A DNA stretch of 64,000 nucleotides. Origin: Modicisalibacter tunisiensis (GTDB lineage: Bacteria; Pseudomonadota; Gammaproteobacteria; Pseudomonadales; Halomonadaceae). Below, piece by piece: positions 26,658 to 35,932 of the stretch (positions are counted from its first letter, which is position 1; each line of letters starts with the position of its first letter). The notes below the pieces were generated by a model. The model saw nothing but the letters and a program-made list of their open reading frames with translations. It made no database searches and was not told where the DNA came from. The stretch lies in the NCBI RefSeq assembly GCF_020148005.1, contig NZ_JAGXFD010000001.1, positions 2,329,037 through 2,393,036 on the forward strand, in the 5' to 3' direction. Both the position numbers and the translations under genes were made by a program.

Positions 26658-28130
26658 TTACTCGGGTCGATAGACGCCGAACCCGGTCAGTCCGCGATCG
26701 GCCAGGTGCATGGCCTGCATGCGGCTCATCACGCCCCGGGCGCAATACAGCAGGTAGCGGCGGCCGCCGCGCAGCGCGGGGGCTCGGTCGGCCAGCTCGA
26801 AGAAGGGGATCGCCAGCACCTCGCCGTGGGGCAGCACGAGTGGCGCGGCCTCGCGCTCGTCGGGATGACGGATGTCGATCACCGTGGCCTCGGGCAGGGC
26901 GGCGAGCGCCTCGCGGGAGTCGACGGTCGGGATGTCGGGCAGGGCGGGCGCGGTGTCGAGCAGGCGGTCCACGGGCGTCAGGGTGGACGCGGCGATGGCG
27001 CTGTCGAGCACGGCGTCGTCGAAGGCGGCCTCGGCCTCGGTGATCTGCGCCGGCCGGGGCTTGACGTGCGGGCGCCGGGCGATGGTGCCGCAGTATTCCG
27101 GCAGCGCGGCGGCATGCGCCGCCGTGCCGATGTGGCGAGCGTCGCCGATGATCGTCTGCTTGTCGCTGGCGATCAGCGGGCGCAGCACCGGGCGTTCGCT
27201 GACGGCATCGATCAGCCCCAGGTTGACCAGGCTCTGGCTGGATACCTGGGCCAGGGCGTCGCCGGTGATCAATGCCGGAATGCGGGCACGGCGGGCGACC
27301 CGGTTGGCGGCGTGCAGCATCATGCGCTTGAGCACCACGCCGGCCAGCCCGGCCGGCACCCGGCGCTGGATCTCGTCGACCACACCCTCGAAGGGCACGC
27401 TGACGAAGTTGACGCGATGCGAGGCGCCGTAGCGCGACCAGACGTGATGTACCACCTCGCGGACCGCGGCTTCATGGGCCGGCCCGCCGAGGCTGAAGAA
27501 CAGGTAGTGGATCTTGAGGCCGCGGCGCAGCAGGTGCCAGGCGGCCACCGGGGAGTCGTAGCCGCCGGAGATCAGCGCCAGCGCCTGGCCCTGGGTGCCC
27601 AGCGGATAGCCGCCCAGCCCCGGGCGGCGGCGGCTGACCAGGCGCAGGATGTCGTCGCTCAGCTCGAGGCGAACGTCGATCTCGGGGTGTTTCAGATCCA
27701 CGCGGGCGCCCTCGGCGGCGGTCAGCAGTTCGCCGCCCAGATAGCGCTCGAGCGCCTCGGACGTGAAGGCATGGCGACCGCGCCGCTTGACGCTGACCCG
27801 GAAGCGGCGGCCGGCGATGGCGCTTCGCCAGTACGGCACCACCTGCTCGGCGGCGGCCGCGAAGGTGGTGAAGGCATGCGTCTCCACGGCCTGGACTTCG
27901 TGGATGCCGGGAATCCGCGTCAGTCCCTCCTCGAGTTGCGCCAGCGCGGCCGCATCGGCTTCACGACGCGGGCGGACCTCGAGGGCATCCCAGCAGTCGG
28001 CGACGCGGACCTCGAGCCTCTGCCGGGCGAAGGCGTTGCGGATGTTGGTGCGCAGGCAGCGGACCATTTCCTGGCGCACCGCGCGGGACTTGATGGTGAT
28101 TTCCGGAAACAGCTTGATCCGATAGCGCAT
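26658..28130 (-). CDS. thiI: tRNA 4-thiouridine sulfurtransferase with rhodanese domain
   Basis: This 490-residue protein makes s4U8 in tRNA. The order is ferredoxin-like/THUMP domain (about 60-165), PP-loop SGGYDSP at 188-194, and a C-terminal rhodanese domain (about 400-490). C347 (EYCGT) and the rhodanese C463 (LYCARGVMSR) correspond to the disulfide pair of the E. coli enzyme (C344/C456). It therefore belongs to the class able to donate sulfur for thiouridine and possibly thiazole synthesis. It appears monocistronic. Confidence 0.96.
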   Translation of the reverse strand: MRYRIKLFPEITIKSRAVRQEMVRCLRTNIRNAFARQRLEVRVADCWDALEVRPRREADAAALAQLEEGLTRIPGIHEVQAVETHAFTTFAAAAEQVVPYWRSAIAGRRFRVSVKRRGRHAFTSEALERYLGGELLTAAEGARVDLKHPEIDVRLELSDDILRLVSRRRPGLGGYPLGTQGQALALISGGYDSPVAAWHLLRRGLKIHYLFFSLGGPAHEAAVREVVHHVWSRYGASHRVNFVSVPFEGVVDEIQRRVPAGLAGVVLKRMMLHAANRVARRARIPALITGDALAQVSSQSLVNLGLIDAVSERPVLRPLIASDKQTIIGDARHIGTAAHAAALPEYCGTIARRPHVKPRPAQITEAEAAFDDAVLDSAIAASTLTPVDRLLDTAPALPDIPTVDSREALAALPEATVIDIRHPDEREAAPLVLPHGEVLAIPFFELADRAPALRGGRRYLLYCARGVMSRMQAMHLADRGLTGFGVYRPE

Positions 28131-28225
28131 GGGCGTGGCGGTGATGCGTGAGTGGTCGGTGACGTCGGGGCGGGCAGGGTATCAGGCCTGCCCCGATGGC
28201 TCCACTGGCACGGACGGGCGCTCGG

Positions 28226-29803
28226 TTAGGCCGGCACCGGGCCGGCCGCGATGCGGTTGCGTCCCGCCTTCTTGGCGGTGTAGAGCGCGGCATCGGCCGC
28301 GGCCCCCAGGGCTCCGGGGGTCGGGGTATCGAGCCGGGTCGATACGGCCAGGCCGACGCTGATGGTGACCACGTCCCCTTGCGGGGCGGTACCGTGCTCG
28401 ATGCCCAGCGCCTCGACGGCGGCGCGAACCGTCTCGGCCTGTTCTCGAGCGGCGGCCGGGCCCGTGTCGGGCATCAGGACCGAGAATTCCTCGCCGCCGG
28501 TACGGGCCAGCAGGTAGCCGGGAGCGGCCAGGCTGGCCTGCATGGCCTGGGCGACCCGCTTGAGGCAGACATCGCCGGCGGGATGGCCGTAGTGATCGTT
28601 GTAGGCCTTGAAGTGGTCGATGTCGATCATCAGCATGGCGACCGGCCGAGCCTCGTGGCGGGCTTCGTCGAGTGCCCGGGCCAGGCGCCGGTCGAACAGC
28701 CGTCGGTTGGCCAGCCCGGTCAACGGGTCATGCTGCGAGAGCTGGACCAGCGAGTGCGTGCGGCGACGCTGAAAGGCCAGCAGGTGGTTGAAGGCCTGGG
28801 CGAGCCGGCCGATCTCGTCCTGACGACGAGTCAGGGGGGCCGGCACCCGGGTGTCCTCCTCGAAGCGTACCCGGTCGGTGAGTCGCGCCAGCTGGCGCAA
28901 TGGCCGCAGCACGATCATCTCGAGCAGCAACAGCACCACCAGCACCACGAGCACGACCAGCGCCAGGGTCCAGTAGAGGGCGAAGCGGAAGGTGCCGAGG
29001 GATGTCTGGAAGGCGTCCCGGGGCAGGGTGGCCTGCAGCTGGATGGCATGTCCGGCCGGCGAGGCGGCGAGGCGGCGGGTGGCGAGCATGTCATCGTCAC
29101 TCCGTCGCACCAGCAGCGGCGGGTCGGCATCCGCGGCGTCACTGGCCGGCGTCGCCGTGAAGGCGATCCCCGTGCTGGCTTTCAGGCGAACGAGCCAGGT
29201 GGCGTTCATGCCGCGCGCCATGGCCAGCCAGCCTGCCGGCGGCCCGCTGCCGTCGCTCTTCAGCACCGGCCAGGCGCTGACCATGCTCAGCGTGGGCCAG
29301 GCATGCAGCCAGGTATGGCGGGTGTGGGCGCGCTCCCGGGCGACATGGCGCTGCATCGAGGCAACCAGCGGCGCGGCCCAGCGGCAGGCGCCGGTGGGTG
29401 CCGTGCAGATCGTGTAGTCGCCGGTGTCGGGGTCGATCCCGGCCACGCGGTACGGCCGGTAGGCAGTGTCCAGGAACACGACCAGGCGCAGGTTGGCATC
29501 GTCGAAGAGCTGCCCGTTGGTCAGGTTGCTGCTGGGGTAGTCGGGATAGCGCCCGCGCAGGAAGGCGTAGCTGTCGTCCCAGACCGCCCAGTCCTTGTTG
29601 AGCAGGCTCAGGTGGCCCAGTTCATTGTCGATGGCCCTTTGTATCCGGTCCAGCTCCTGGCTGGCATAGAGGCGCTCGTCCTTGAGCAGGGCCGGCAGGA
29701 CCAGCAGCTTCGCGATCAGGGCCAGGGCCGCCAGGGCCATGAGCAGGGTGGTGCCCAGGGCCAGGAAGAAGCGATAGCGCAACGAGGCGAGAAAACGAGG
29801 CAT
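28226..29803 (-). CDS. Diguanylate cyclase: CHASE4-like sensor, HAMP, GGDEF
   Basis: This 525-residue inner-membrane protein has an N-terminal helix (about 10-35), a periplasmic CHASE4-like domain (about 40-270) with DWAVWDDSYAFL, a second helix (about 278-303), a HAMP segment and a GGDEF domain. The active site is GGEEF at 436-440, so c-di-GMP synthesis is expected. The residues at the usual RxxD inhibitory site (five before the GG motif) are not conserved (A...Y), so product inhibition through that site is unlikely. The sensed signal is unknown. Confidence 0.9.
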   Translation of the reverse strand: MPRFLASLRYRFFLALGTTLLMALAALALIAKLLVLPALLKDERLYASQELDRIQRAIDNELGHLSLLNKDWAVWDDSYAFLRGRYPDYPSSNLTNGQLFDDANLRLVVFLDTAYRPYRVAGIDPDTGDYTICTAPTGACRWAAPLVASMQRHVARERAHTRHTWLHAWPTLSMVSAWPVLKSDGSGPPAGWLAMARGMNATWLVRLKASTGIAFTATPASDAADADPPLLVRRSDDDMLATRRLAASPAGHAIQLQATLPRDAFQTSLGTFRFALYWTLALVVLVVLVVLLLLEMIVLRPLRQLARLTDRVRFEEDTRVPAPLTRRQDEIGRLAQAFNHLLAFQRRRTHSLVQLSQHDPLTGLANRRLFDRRLARALDEARHEARPVAMLMIDIDHFKAYNDHYGHPAGDVCLKRVAQAMQASLAAPGYLLARTGGEEFSVLMPDTGPAAAREQAETVRAAVEALGIEHGTAPQGDVVTISVGLAVSTRLDTPTPGALGAAADAALYTAKKAGRNRIAAGPVPA

Positions 29804-29938
29804 GGCATTCTTGATGTTGTGGCGACGGAAAGAGCGTGGGCGAGATCGTGTAGGAGATCGCTTACACGCCTTGGCGAGCTATCGGCCAGGCCCACAGAAT
29901 ATTTAGCACTTTCCTGGCCGGTCGATGATTGCTGACGT

Positions 29939-30559
29939 TCAGCTGCCCAGTTGCTGCAGGAATCGCCCCCATGCCGTGGGGTCGATGAGCAGGGTGATCA
30001 CGATGCCGCCCAGGGCGCCGCCCAGGTGAGCCTCGTGGGCCAGGCCGCCCTGCCGGCCTGGCTGGCGCTGGCGCATGGCGTACATCGACAGCGCCACGAA
30101 GCCGATCGCGAACAGCAGGGCGGGTATCGGAATGGCGAAGAACAGGTACAGCGGCTGGAACGGCGCGTACAGGCAGAAGGCGAAGACCAGCCCGGTAATC
30201 GCGCCGGAGGCGCCCACCGCCATGTAGTGCGGGTTGGCGCGCTGGAGCAGCAGCGTCAGCCCCTGCGCGGCGGCGTCGGCGCCGAGGTAGAGGATCAGAT
30301 AGCGCAGCGGGCCCAGGTAGCGCTCCAGAACGGGCCCGAAGAAATACAGCGTGAGCATGTTGATCAGCAGGTGCGCCCCGTTGGCGTGCAGGAAGCCGGC
30401 CGTGAGCAGGCGGTAGTATTCATGGTGATGCAGGATGCGCGTCGGGCGCAGGGCCAGGGCGACCAGCCAGGCCGGCCGGCGCTGCAGGACGTAGAGGCTG
30501 AAGACCACGTTGATCAGCAGCAGCGACAACGTGACGGGCGTTTGCATCAGATCGGTCAT
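29939..30559 (-). CDS. Rhomboid-family intramembrane serine protease
   Basis: This 206-residue membrane protein has the rhomboid core: HANGAHLLINMLTLYFFG in TM2, catalytic S118 in GASG, and H178 in EAHLGGALGG, forming the Ser-His dyad within the membrane. The six-helix bacterial size fits. Substrate is unknown. I start at 30559, where the membrane protein begins; an open extension of 38 codons upstream lacks homology. It diverges from the TerB-like gene. Confidence 0.88.
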   Translation of the reverse strand: MTDLMQTPVTLSLLLINVVFSLYVLQRRPAWLVALALRPTRILHHHEYYRLLTAGFLHANGAHLLINMLTLYFFGPVLERYLGPLRYLILYLGADAAAQGLTLLLQRANPHYMAVGASGAITGLVFAFCLYAPFQPLYLFFAIPIPALLFAIGFVALSMYAMRQRQPGRQGGLAHEAHLGGALGGIVITLLIDPTAWGRFLQQLGS

Positions 30560-30716
30560 GCCGGGCCTCGAGGCAGGGGCTGGGATATCAGCGTCCGACG
30601 ATACCGCAACGGCGACGCGCTTGCCGAACCCGGGGCCGGTTGCCGTGCAACCTCTCGCCGGGATGCGGGTCATAAATCACAGACGTGACGACTCATCTGC
30701 CACCCGGAGGCCCATC

Positions 30717-31190
30717 ATGCTCGAGGCGATTCAACAGTTCTTCCAGCGTGCCCTGGCCGTGCCCGAGGGGAGCGATTCGCGCCGCCATCGGCTGACGCTG
30801 GAGCTGGCCACGGCGGCCCTGCTGTGCGAGATCGTGCGGGCCGACCATCACGACGACGTCAGCGAGCTCGAGGCCCTGCACGGCATGCTCAAGGCACGTT
30901 TCGCCCTGACCGACGAGGCGGTCGACGAGCTGATGACGCTGGCCCGTGCCGAGGCCGAGCAGGCCGTGGATCACTTTCAGTTCGTGCATCTGGTCAACGC
31001 GCACTACGGCTACGCGGACAAGGTCGAGCTGGTCGAGCTGATGTGGCGGCTGGCCTATGCCGATGCGTCGCTGGACGCGCACGAGGAGCACCGCATCCGC
31101 AAGCTCGCCGACCTGCTGTTCGTGCGCCACAGCGACTTCATCCACGCCAAGGTGAGGGTGCAGCGGGAGCAGGGCATCACCGTACTCTAG
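30717..31190 (+). CDS. TerB-like/DjlA-type helical protein
   Basis: This 157-residue soluble all-helical protein matches the TerB family: LTLELATAALLCEIVRADHHDD and ELMWRLAYADASLDAHEEHRIRKLADLL carry the two acidic helix motifs that may bind metal. Despite the family name, tellurite resistance cannot be assumed; there are no other ter genes. GGAGG lies seven bases before the ATG. It is convergent with the YihY gene, only 6 bases away. Confidence 0.85.
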   Translation: MLEAIQQFFQRALAVPEGSDSRRHRLTLELATAALLCEIVRADHHDDVSELEALHGMLKARFALTDEAVDELMTLARAEAEQAVDHFQFVHLVNAHYGYADKVELVELMWRLAYADASLDAHEEHRIRKLADLLFVRHSDFIHAKVRVQREQGITVL

Positions 31191-31196
31191 GCCGAC

Positions 31197-32069
31197 TCAG
31201 GGGGACTGGTACCAGTGCCGCCCGGCCCGGGCGCTGCGTTCCAGCTCGGCGATCACCTGGGCGCCCAGCAGCAGGATGATGGCACCGATCTCCAGGCCCA
31301 GCAGCACCACGATCAGGGTGGCCAGCGAGCCGTAGACGGCATTGACATAGGAGAGGTTGGCGAAGTAATAGCCCAGCCCCAGGCGCACCAGCTCCCAGAG
31401 CAGGGCCGCGACGAAGCCGCCGATCAGTGCGCGCTGCATGGCGATGCGCACCACCGGCATGACCTTGTAGATGGCACTGAACAGGCCGAACATGCCGACG
31501 AAGCTCAGCAGGTTCAGCGTCACCTTGGCGAACAGCGCCGCCGGCAGCTCCACGTCCAGCAGGAGCACCAGCAGCTGATTGACGGCATCACCCATGGCGA
31601 CCAGCAGGGTCAGCGCCAGCAGGCCGGCGCCCAGTACCAGCATGAAGGCGTAGGGCAGCAGCGCCGAGACCCAGAAGCGCCGCTTGCGCGGGTTGTCGGG
31701 CTGGTGAAAGATCAGGGCGATCGAGTCCTCGAGCATGCGGAAGGCGAACGAGCTGAAGAACAGCAGCACCAGGGTGCCGACCAGGCCGACCACATCCCGG
31801 GAATCCACCAGGGTGCGCACCGAGTCGAGGATCACGTCGGCGTGGGTGGGGGCCAGATGCTGAGCCTGGATGGCGATGATGCCCAGCAGCCGCTGTTCGC
31901 TGACCACATGGGTCAGCAGCACGCACAGCAGGGCGAACAGCGGAATCGTCGAGAGCAGCACGTTGTAGCCGACGCCCCCGGCGAGCAGGATGCCGCGATT
32001 GGCGAAGAAGGCCTTCAGGACCCGGGTCGAGAAGTGCCAGAGGCGAGGGATGAGGACCAGAGGTGGCAT
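31197..32069 (-). CDS. YihY/BrkB-family inner-membrane protein
   Basis: This 290-residue protein has six to seven hydrophobic helices and the UPF0761/YihY pattern (FFANRGILLAGGVGYNVLLSTIPL near the N terminus and WELVRLGLGYYFANLSYVNAVYGSLATL near the C terminus). The old RNase BN name for this family is wrong; the function is unsettled, with transport or lipid roles proposed. GGAG precedes the ATG. Confidence 0.87.
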   Translation of the reverse strand: MPPLVLIPRLWHFSTRVLKAFFANRGILLAGGVGYNVLLSTIPLFALLCVLLTHVVSEQRLLGIIAIQAQHLAPTHADVILDSVRTLVDSRDVVGLVGTLVLLFFSSFAFRMLEDSIALIFHQPDNPRKRRFWVSALLPYAFMLVLGAGLLALTLLVAMGDAVNQLLVLLLDVELPAALFAKVTLNLLSFVGMFGLFSAIYKVMPVVRIAMQRALIGGFVAALLWELVRLGLGYYFANLSYVNAVYGSLATLIVVLLGLEIGAIILLLGAQVIAELERSARAGRHWYQSP

Positions 32070-32249
32070 GGCGGCTCCGGCAGGCGGTCGTCGTTAGGGC
32101 GTCGGCGTGTCGCGTGCCGACAGTATCCGTCATAGCCTGTACCTTCACCAAGCCCCGTCCCGGCGGCTGCGGCCCCGTCCGGATGCGGTGGTGAGCGTCG
32201 CCGGGCTTGCGTAGAGTAGTGGGGTTCACGTTACTGACCGGATTGCGCC

Positions 32250-32612
32250 ATGACCCTGGACGACTTCCTCGACACCCTTCGCCATCGGCCCGAGCGGCTG
32301 GCCTTCCGCGATACGCTGGCGGTGATCGACCGCTACTACCAGGTCACGCCGGTGGGGTTCCGCAATGGCGCGGTGCGCAATCGCCCCGGCGAGAATGCCG
32401 GCTCCTGCCGGGTGCTGGCCTTCGCGCGACGTCATGGTCTCGATGTCGAGCAGACCCTGCACTGCTTCGGCGAGGTCTACCGCGATGAGGTGCTGGGCGA
32501 CCCGCAGGGCAGCGGCCATCGCAATATCCGCGAGTTCCGGCGCGTCGGCTGGGCCGGCGTCGTCTTCGAGGGCGAGCCGCTGCTGCCGCGCGACGTGCCG
32601 GCCGAGGGCTGA
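32250..32612 (+). CDS. HopJ-type protein
   Basis: This 120-residue soluble protein matches the HopJ family (AVIDRYYQVTPVGFRNG, ENAGSCRVLAFARRHGL, QTLHCFGEVYRDEVLGDPQG, HRNIREFRRVGW). Although named after a Pseudomonas type III effector, the family is widespread in free-living bacteria and the secretion link is doubtful here. No secretion genes are nearby. Function is unknown. It may be co-transcribed with arfB, 53 bases downstream. Confidence 0.9.
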   Translation: MTLDDFLDTLRHRPERLAFRDTLAVIDRYYQVTPVGFRNGAVRNRPGENAGSCRVLAFARRHGLDVEQTLHCFGEVYRDEVLGDPQGSGHRNIREFRRVGWAGVVFEGEPLLPRDVPAEG

Positions 32613-32665
32613 CCGGCGCCTTCGCCGGTCTTCTCCCGACATCCATCATCCATGAGGCCTGCAAC

Positions 32666-33079
32666 ATGCTGTACATTTCGCGGCAGGTCAGCCTGCCCGA
32701 CGACGAGATCGATCTGCAGGCGGTCCGCGCCCAGGGGGCGGGCGGCCAGAACGTCAACAAGGTGGCCTCGGCGGTGCATCTGCGCTTCGATATTGCCGCC
32801 TCGTCGCTGCCGGACAGTTACAAGGAGCGTCTGCTGGCGCTGCGCGATCGGCGAATCACCCGTGACGGGGTGCTGATCATCAAGGGCCAGCGCTTCCGCA
32901 CCCAGGAGCAGAACCGCGAGGATGTCCGGCAGCGGCTGCAGGCACTGATTCGCAGCGTCGCCCAGCCTGCCAAGAAGCGCGTTCCCACCAGGCCCACCCG
33001 TGCCTCGCGTCGACGCCGGCTCGACGCCAAGGCCCGCAAGGGGCAGCGCAAGGCGCTGCGCGGCAAGGTCGACCACTGA
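32666..33079 (+). CDS. arfB: Alternative ribosome-rescue hydrolase ArfB
   Basis: This 137-residue peptidyl-tRNA hydrolase releases stalled ribosomes on truncated messages. GGQ lies at residues 26-28 (AQGAGGQNVNKV), and the basic C-terminal tail (about 105-137, rich in Arg/Lys) inserts in the empty mRNA channel, as in YaeJ. It lacks the stop-codon recognition domains of RF1/RF2, so it is not a release factor fragment. The size fits. Confidence 0.95.
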   Translation: MLYISRQVSLPDDEIDLQAVRAQGAGGQNVNKVASAVHLRFDIAASSLPDSYKERLLALRDRRITRDGVLIIKGQRFRTQEQNREDVRQRLQALIRSVAQPAKKRVPTRPTRASRRRRLDAKARKGQRKALRGKVDH

Positions 33080-33247
33080 GTTTTTCGGGCTAGACAAAAA
33101 GTCGCAAACAATATTCAACTCATTGATTTGAAGTGGTTTTCACTATGAATCCGTGGTCTGGCGGGACGCCGGTGATGGATTTCGTCTTGCTCGGCGGGCG
33201 GCATCGGGTCATGGTGGTGGGCCCGTTTCGATCGTCAGGAGACAGCC

Positions 33248-34471
33248 ATGGCAGAACCCTCTTCGAATCAGCCGGACCAGTCGCCCCGCAGCCCGTTCAA
33301 GGACGTCCGGGTCCAGGTGATCACCGCCGTCGCGGTCGTCGCGGTGATCATTGCCGTCTACGTCGCCTCCAGTGCCAGTTCCCAGCAGGCAAGCTGGGAA
33401 GAAAAGCGCAGCGAGCTGCAGACGCGTATCGATCAGTTGACGCAGGACAAGCAGGCACTGGAGCAGCGCAACGCTGACTTCGAGAAGGCCTACGACAGCG
33501 TCGAGCAGGCCCAGCAGGCCCGCGACGATCTGCAGACGCAGAACAATCAGGCGCAGTCGCAGCTCGATGCCCTGCAGTCGCAGATCAATGATGCCAAGCA
33601 GCAGCTGAGCGAGCGTCAGGACCAGCTCGACACCCGCAATCAGCAGATCCAGACGCTTCAGGCGCGCATCGAGCAGACCCAGGCCAAGCGCGAGGATCTC
33701 GACGGCCAGGTCAAGTCCGCCCAGCAGACCCTCGACCAGGCACACGGCGAACTCAAGCAGGTTCAGGAAAAGACCGCGGAAGTCCAGGGGCAGCACACGA
33801 CCCTGCAGAAGAAGGTCGAGTCGAGCCAGGAGCGGCTGAAGCAGCTGGACAAGCAGGTCTCCTCGCGTGAATCGGAGCTGGCCGAACTCCAGGGCCAGAC
33901 GGCCCAGGCCAAGAAAAACCTGGACCAGGCGCGTGAGGCGGTGGCCCAGGCCCGCCAGCGTCACGAGACGCTGACCAAGCAGGTGCAGACTGCCGAGCAG
34001 CGCCTGGCGGACGTGACCGATCAGCTGCAGACTCGTACCCAGCGGCTTGCCGCGCTCAAGGCGCACCTGACGCAGGTGCAGCAGGAGCTGTCGGCCATCG
34101 CCGGGATGCAGGAGACCCTCAAGAAGCTGGGGGCCAGCGTCGAGACGAACGCCCAGACCGGCAACGGAACGGCTGCTGCCGATGCGTCCAGTGCGTCGGG
34201 CGAGCAGCAGGCCGGCAAGGCAGCGAAGGCGGATGACGCCGCTGCCTCTGCGGACCAGTCGGCTCCGGACCAGAGCAGCAAGGCGGACAGGGCCGATGCG
34301 TCGGAGAAGACCGACAAGGCGTCGAACAAGGCCGATGAGCCGCAACAGGCCGATGAGCCGAAAAAGGCTGGTGAGCCGAGCAAGGCTTCCGGCGGCAGCG
34401 ATGCCACCTCGGAGCCGGCCTCTGGCAAGGAGTCGGCCTCCAACACTCGCGAGCCCACCACCACTGCCTGA
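33248..34471 (+). CDS. single-pass membrane coiled-coil protein, unknown function
   Basis: I do not recognise this 407-residue protein. It has a short cytosolic N terminus, one membrane helix (about 24-43, VITAVAVVAVIIAVYVASS), and then a very long Gln/Glu/Lys/Arg-rich coiled coil (about 50-290) with heptad spacing. The C-terminal 115 residues are low-complexity Ala, Ser, Lys, Asp and Pro and probably disordered. The architecture suggests a periplasm-spanning spacer, perhaps bridging envelope layers. It is a single gene with its own terminator. Confidence 0.8.
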   Translation: MAEPSSNQPDQSPRSPFKDVRVQVITAVAVVAVIIAVYVASSASSQQASWEEKRSELQTRIDQLTQDKQALEQRNADFEKAYDSVEQAQQARDDLQTQNNQAQSQLDALQSQINDAKQQLSERQDQLDTRNQQIQTLQARIEQTQAKREDLDGQVKSAQQTLDQAHGELKQVQEKTAEVQGQHTTLQKKVESSQERLKQLDKQVSSRESELAELQGQTAQAKKNLDQAREAVAQARQRHETLTKQVQTAEQRLADVTDQLQTRTQRLAALKAHLTQVQQELSAIAGMQETLKKLGASVETNAQTGNGTAAADASSASGEQQAGKAAKADDAAASADQSAPDQSSKADRADASEKTDKASNKADEPQQADEPKKAGEPSKASGGSDATSEPASGKESASNTREPTTTA

Positions 34472-34505
34472 TCGGGCATTAACCGGGGCCGCAGGGCCTC
34501 CCTGA

Positions 34506-34533
34506 AAGGCCGGGGCATGTCCCCGGCCTTCTT
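34506..34533 (+). terminator. terminator after coiled-coil gene
   Basis: A perfect 10-bp stem (AAGGCCGGGG / CCCCGGCCTT) with a CATGT loop is followed by CTTGCG; strong stem, weak T tract. Confidence 0.75.
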
Positions 34534-34641
34534 GCGTCCGGAGGTGGCCAGCGCGAGGCCCTTTCGAGGTTGGCGAGACAGGCGGCGGGATGACTAGAGT
34601 GAAGACGCCAATGCCACTATCGCCGCAATGGGGTCATATCG

Positions 34642-35829
34642 ATGGATCATTCGACGTATCGCCGCCAGCTCGAGCCGCTGGCCGGCAGCGAGTGCGTGTT
34701 TCCCGAAACGGAGTTCGAGCATCGCCGGCGCGCCGTCCGCGAGGCGATGCAGGCATCGGCGCTGGAGGCCGTGCTGCTGACCGCGCCGGCGGACATCTTC
34801 TACCTGACGGGCTACAGCACCTTCGAGGTCTCCGTGCATGCGGCGCTGCTGGTGACGCCGGAGCGGCTGACGCTGCAGGTGCCGTCGATCGAGGTGGGCC
34901 CGGCCGTGACCACGACCCGCGTCGATGACATCTGCAGTTATCGCTGGGAGAACCTCGACGAGGTGATCGAGCCGCTGGTCGAGCGCCTGGCGGGCGTGGC
35001 GCGCCTGGGTGTCGATCCCTGGCAGGGTGGCCTGCGCCAGGGCGTGACGACGGAACTGGCAAGACGCTTGCCGGGTATGGCGCTGGTCGATGCCGGCTCG
35101 CTGCTGGCCGGGGTGAAGATCGTCAAGTCCGCGCTCGAGCTCGACTGTCTCGCCGCCAGTGCCCGGATCACCGGGGCCGGGATCGCGGCAGCTGCCGATG
35201 CAGTGGCGGCCGGGGCGACCGACAGCGACATCGCCGCGGCGGGGGCACAGGCCCTGCACGAGGCCGGCAGCGAGTTCATGAGCATGCAGCCGATCGTGGT
35301 CGGCGGAGTGAGCAGCAGCGTCGGCCATCTGAATCATCGCCGCCGTCCCATCGCCGCCGACGAGCCGGTGTTCATGGAGTTCGGCTCGGCGTGGAACCGC
35401 TATACCGCCCCCATGATGCGCACCGTGGTCGCCGGGCGGCCCAGCGCGCGCATGCAGGAAGTCTTCGATACCTGTCGACGCCTCCATGACACCCTGCTGT
35501 CGGTGATGCGCCCGGGGCGTACCTTCGACAGCGCCGCGCGGGCGGCGGAGCAGGTCCTGGCGCCGCTGAGCGAGGCCGCCTACTTTTCCGGGGTCTTCGG
35601 CTACACCGTCGGCGGGCAGTTTCCGCCGTCGTGGGTCGAGGGCTCGGGGTTTATCGCGCGTGGACAGCAGCAGGAATTCGCGCCCGACATGGTCTTCCAC
35701 CTGCCGCTGTGCCTGCGCCTGCCCGGTCAGTGGGGCATCGGCTGCAGCGACACGGTACGCATCACGGCGGAGGGCGCCGAGCCGTTGACCGCCAATCCCT
35801 GGTCGCTGACGGTCGAGTCGCCGGCGTGA
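34642..35829 (+). CDS. M24 (pita-bread) family hydrolase lacking metal ligands
   Basis: This 395-residue protein has the creatinase N-terminal domain (PADIFYLTGYSTFEVS) and the M24 catalytic fold. The metal ligands of M24 aminopeptidases are replaced: the Asp-Asp strand reads MEFGSAWNRYTAPMMRT (E246, A256), the GHGIG histidine region reads YTVGGQF, and the two C-terminal glutamates are absent. This points to a metal-independent enzyme, like creatinase or the ectoine hydrolase DoeA, and not an Xaa-Pro peptidase. No other ectoine-degradation gene is adjacent, so the substrate is open. Confidence 0.8.
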   Translation: MDHSTYRRQLEPLAGSECVFPETEFEHRRRAVREAMQASALEAVLLTAPADIFYLTGYSTFEVSVHAALLVTPERLTLQVPSIEVGPAVTTTRVDDICSYRWENLDEVIEPLVERLAGVARLGVDPWQGGLRQGVTTELARRLPGMALVDAGSLLAGVKIVKSALELDCLAASARITGAGIAAAADAVAAGATDSDIAAAGAQALHEAGSEFMSMQPIVVGGVSSSVGHLNHRRRPIAADEPVFMEFGSAWNRYTAPMMRTVVAGRPSARMQEVFDTCRRLHDTLLSVMRPGRTFDSAARAAEQVLAPLSEAAYFSGVFGYTVGGQFPPSWVEGSGFIARGQQQEFAPDMVFHLPLCLRLPGQWGIGCSDTVRITAEGAEPLTANPWSLTVESPA

Positions 35830-35846
35830 ATGGTTGAGCACCGTGC

Positions 35847-35877
35847 TTGGTTATGCCCCGCGGTCGCGGGTTATACT
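35847..35877 (+). promoter_or_regulatory. apbC promoter (long spacer)
   Basis: TTGGTT, 19-base spacer, TATACT. The spacer is longer than usual. A small hairpin (GACGCCC / GGGCGTC, about 35888-35908) follows in the leader. Confidence 0.4.
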
Positions 35878-35932
35878 GGCGTCACACGACGCCCCGTGAA
35901 GGGCGTCGGGCAAACCAATCAAGGAGTCAACC

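Noticed and set aside
32250-32612. Type III secretion effector
   Set aside because: The HopJ name is historical; no secretion genes or chaperone are near and the family occurs in many free-living bacteria.
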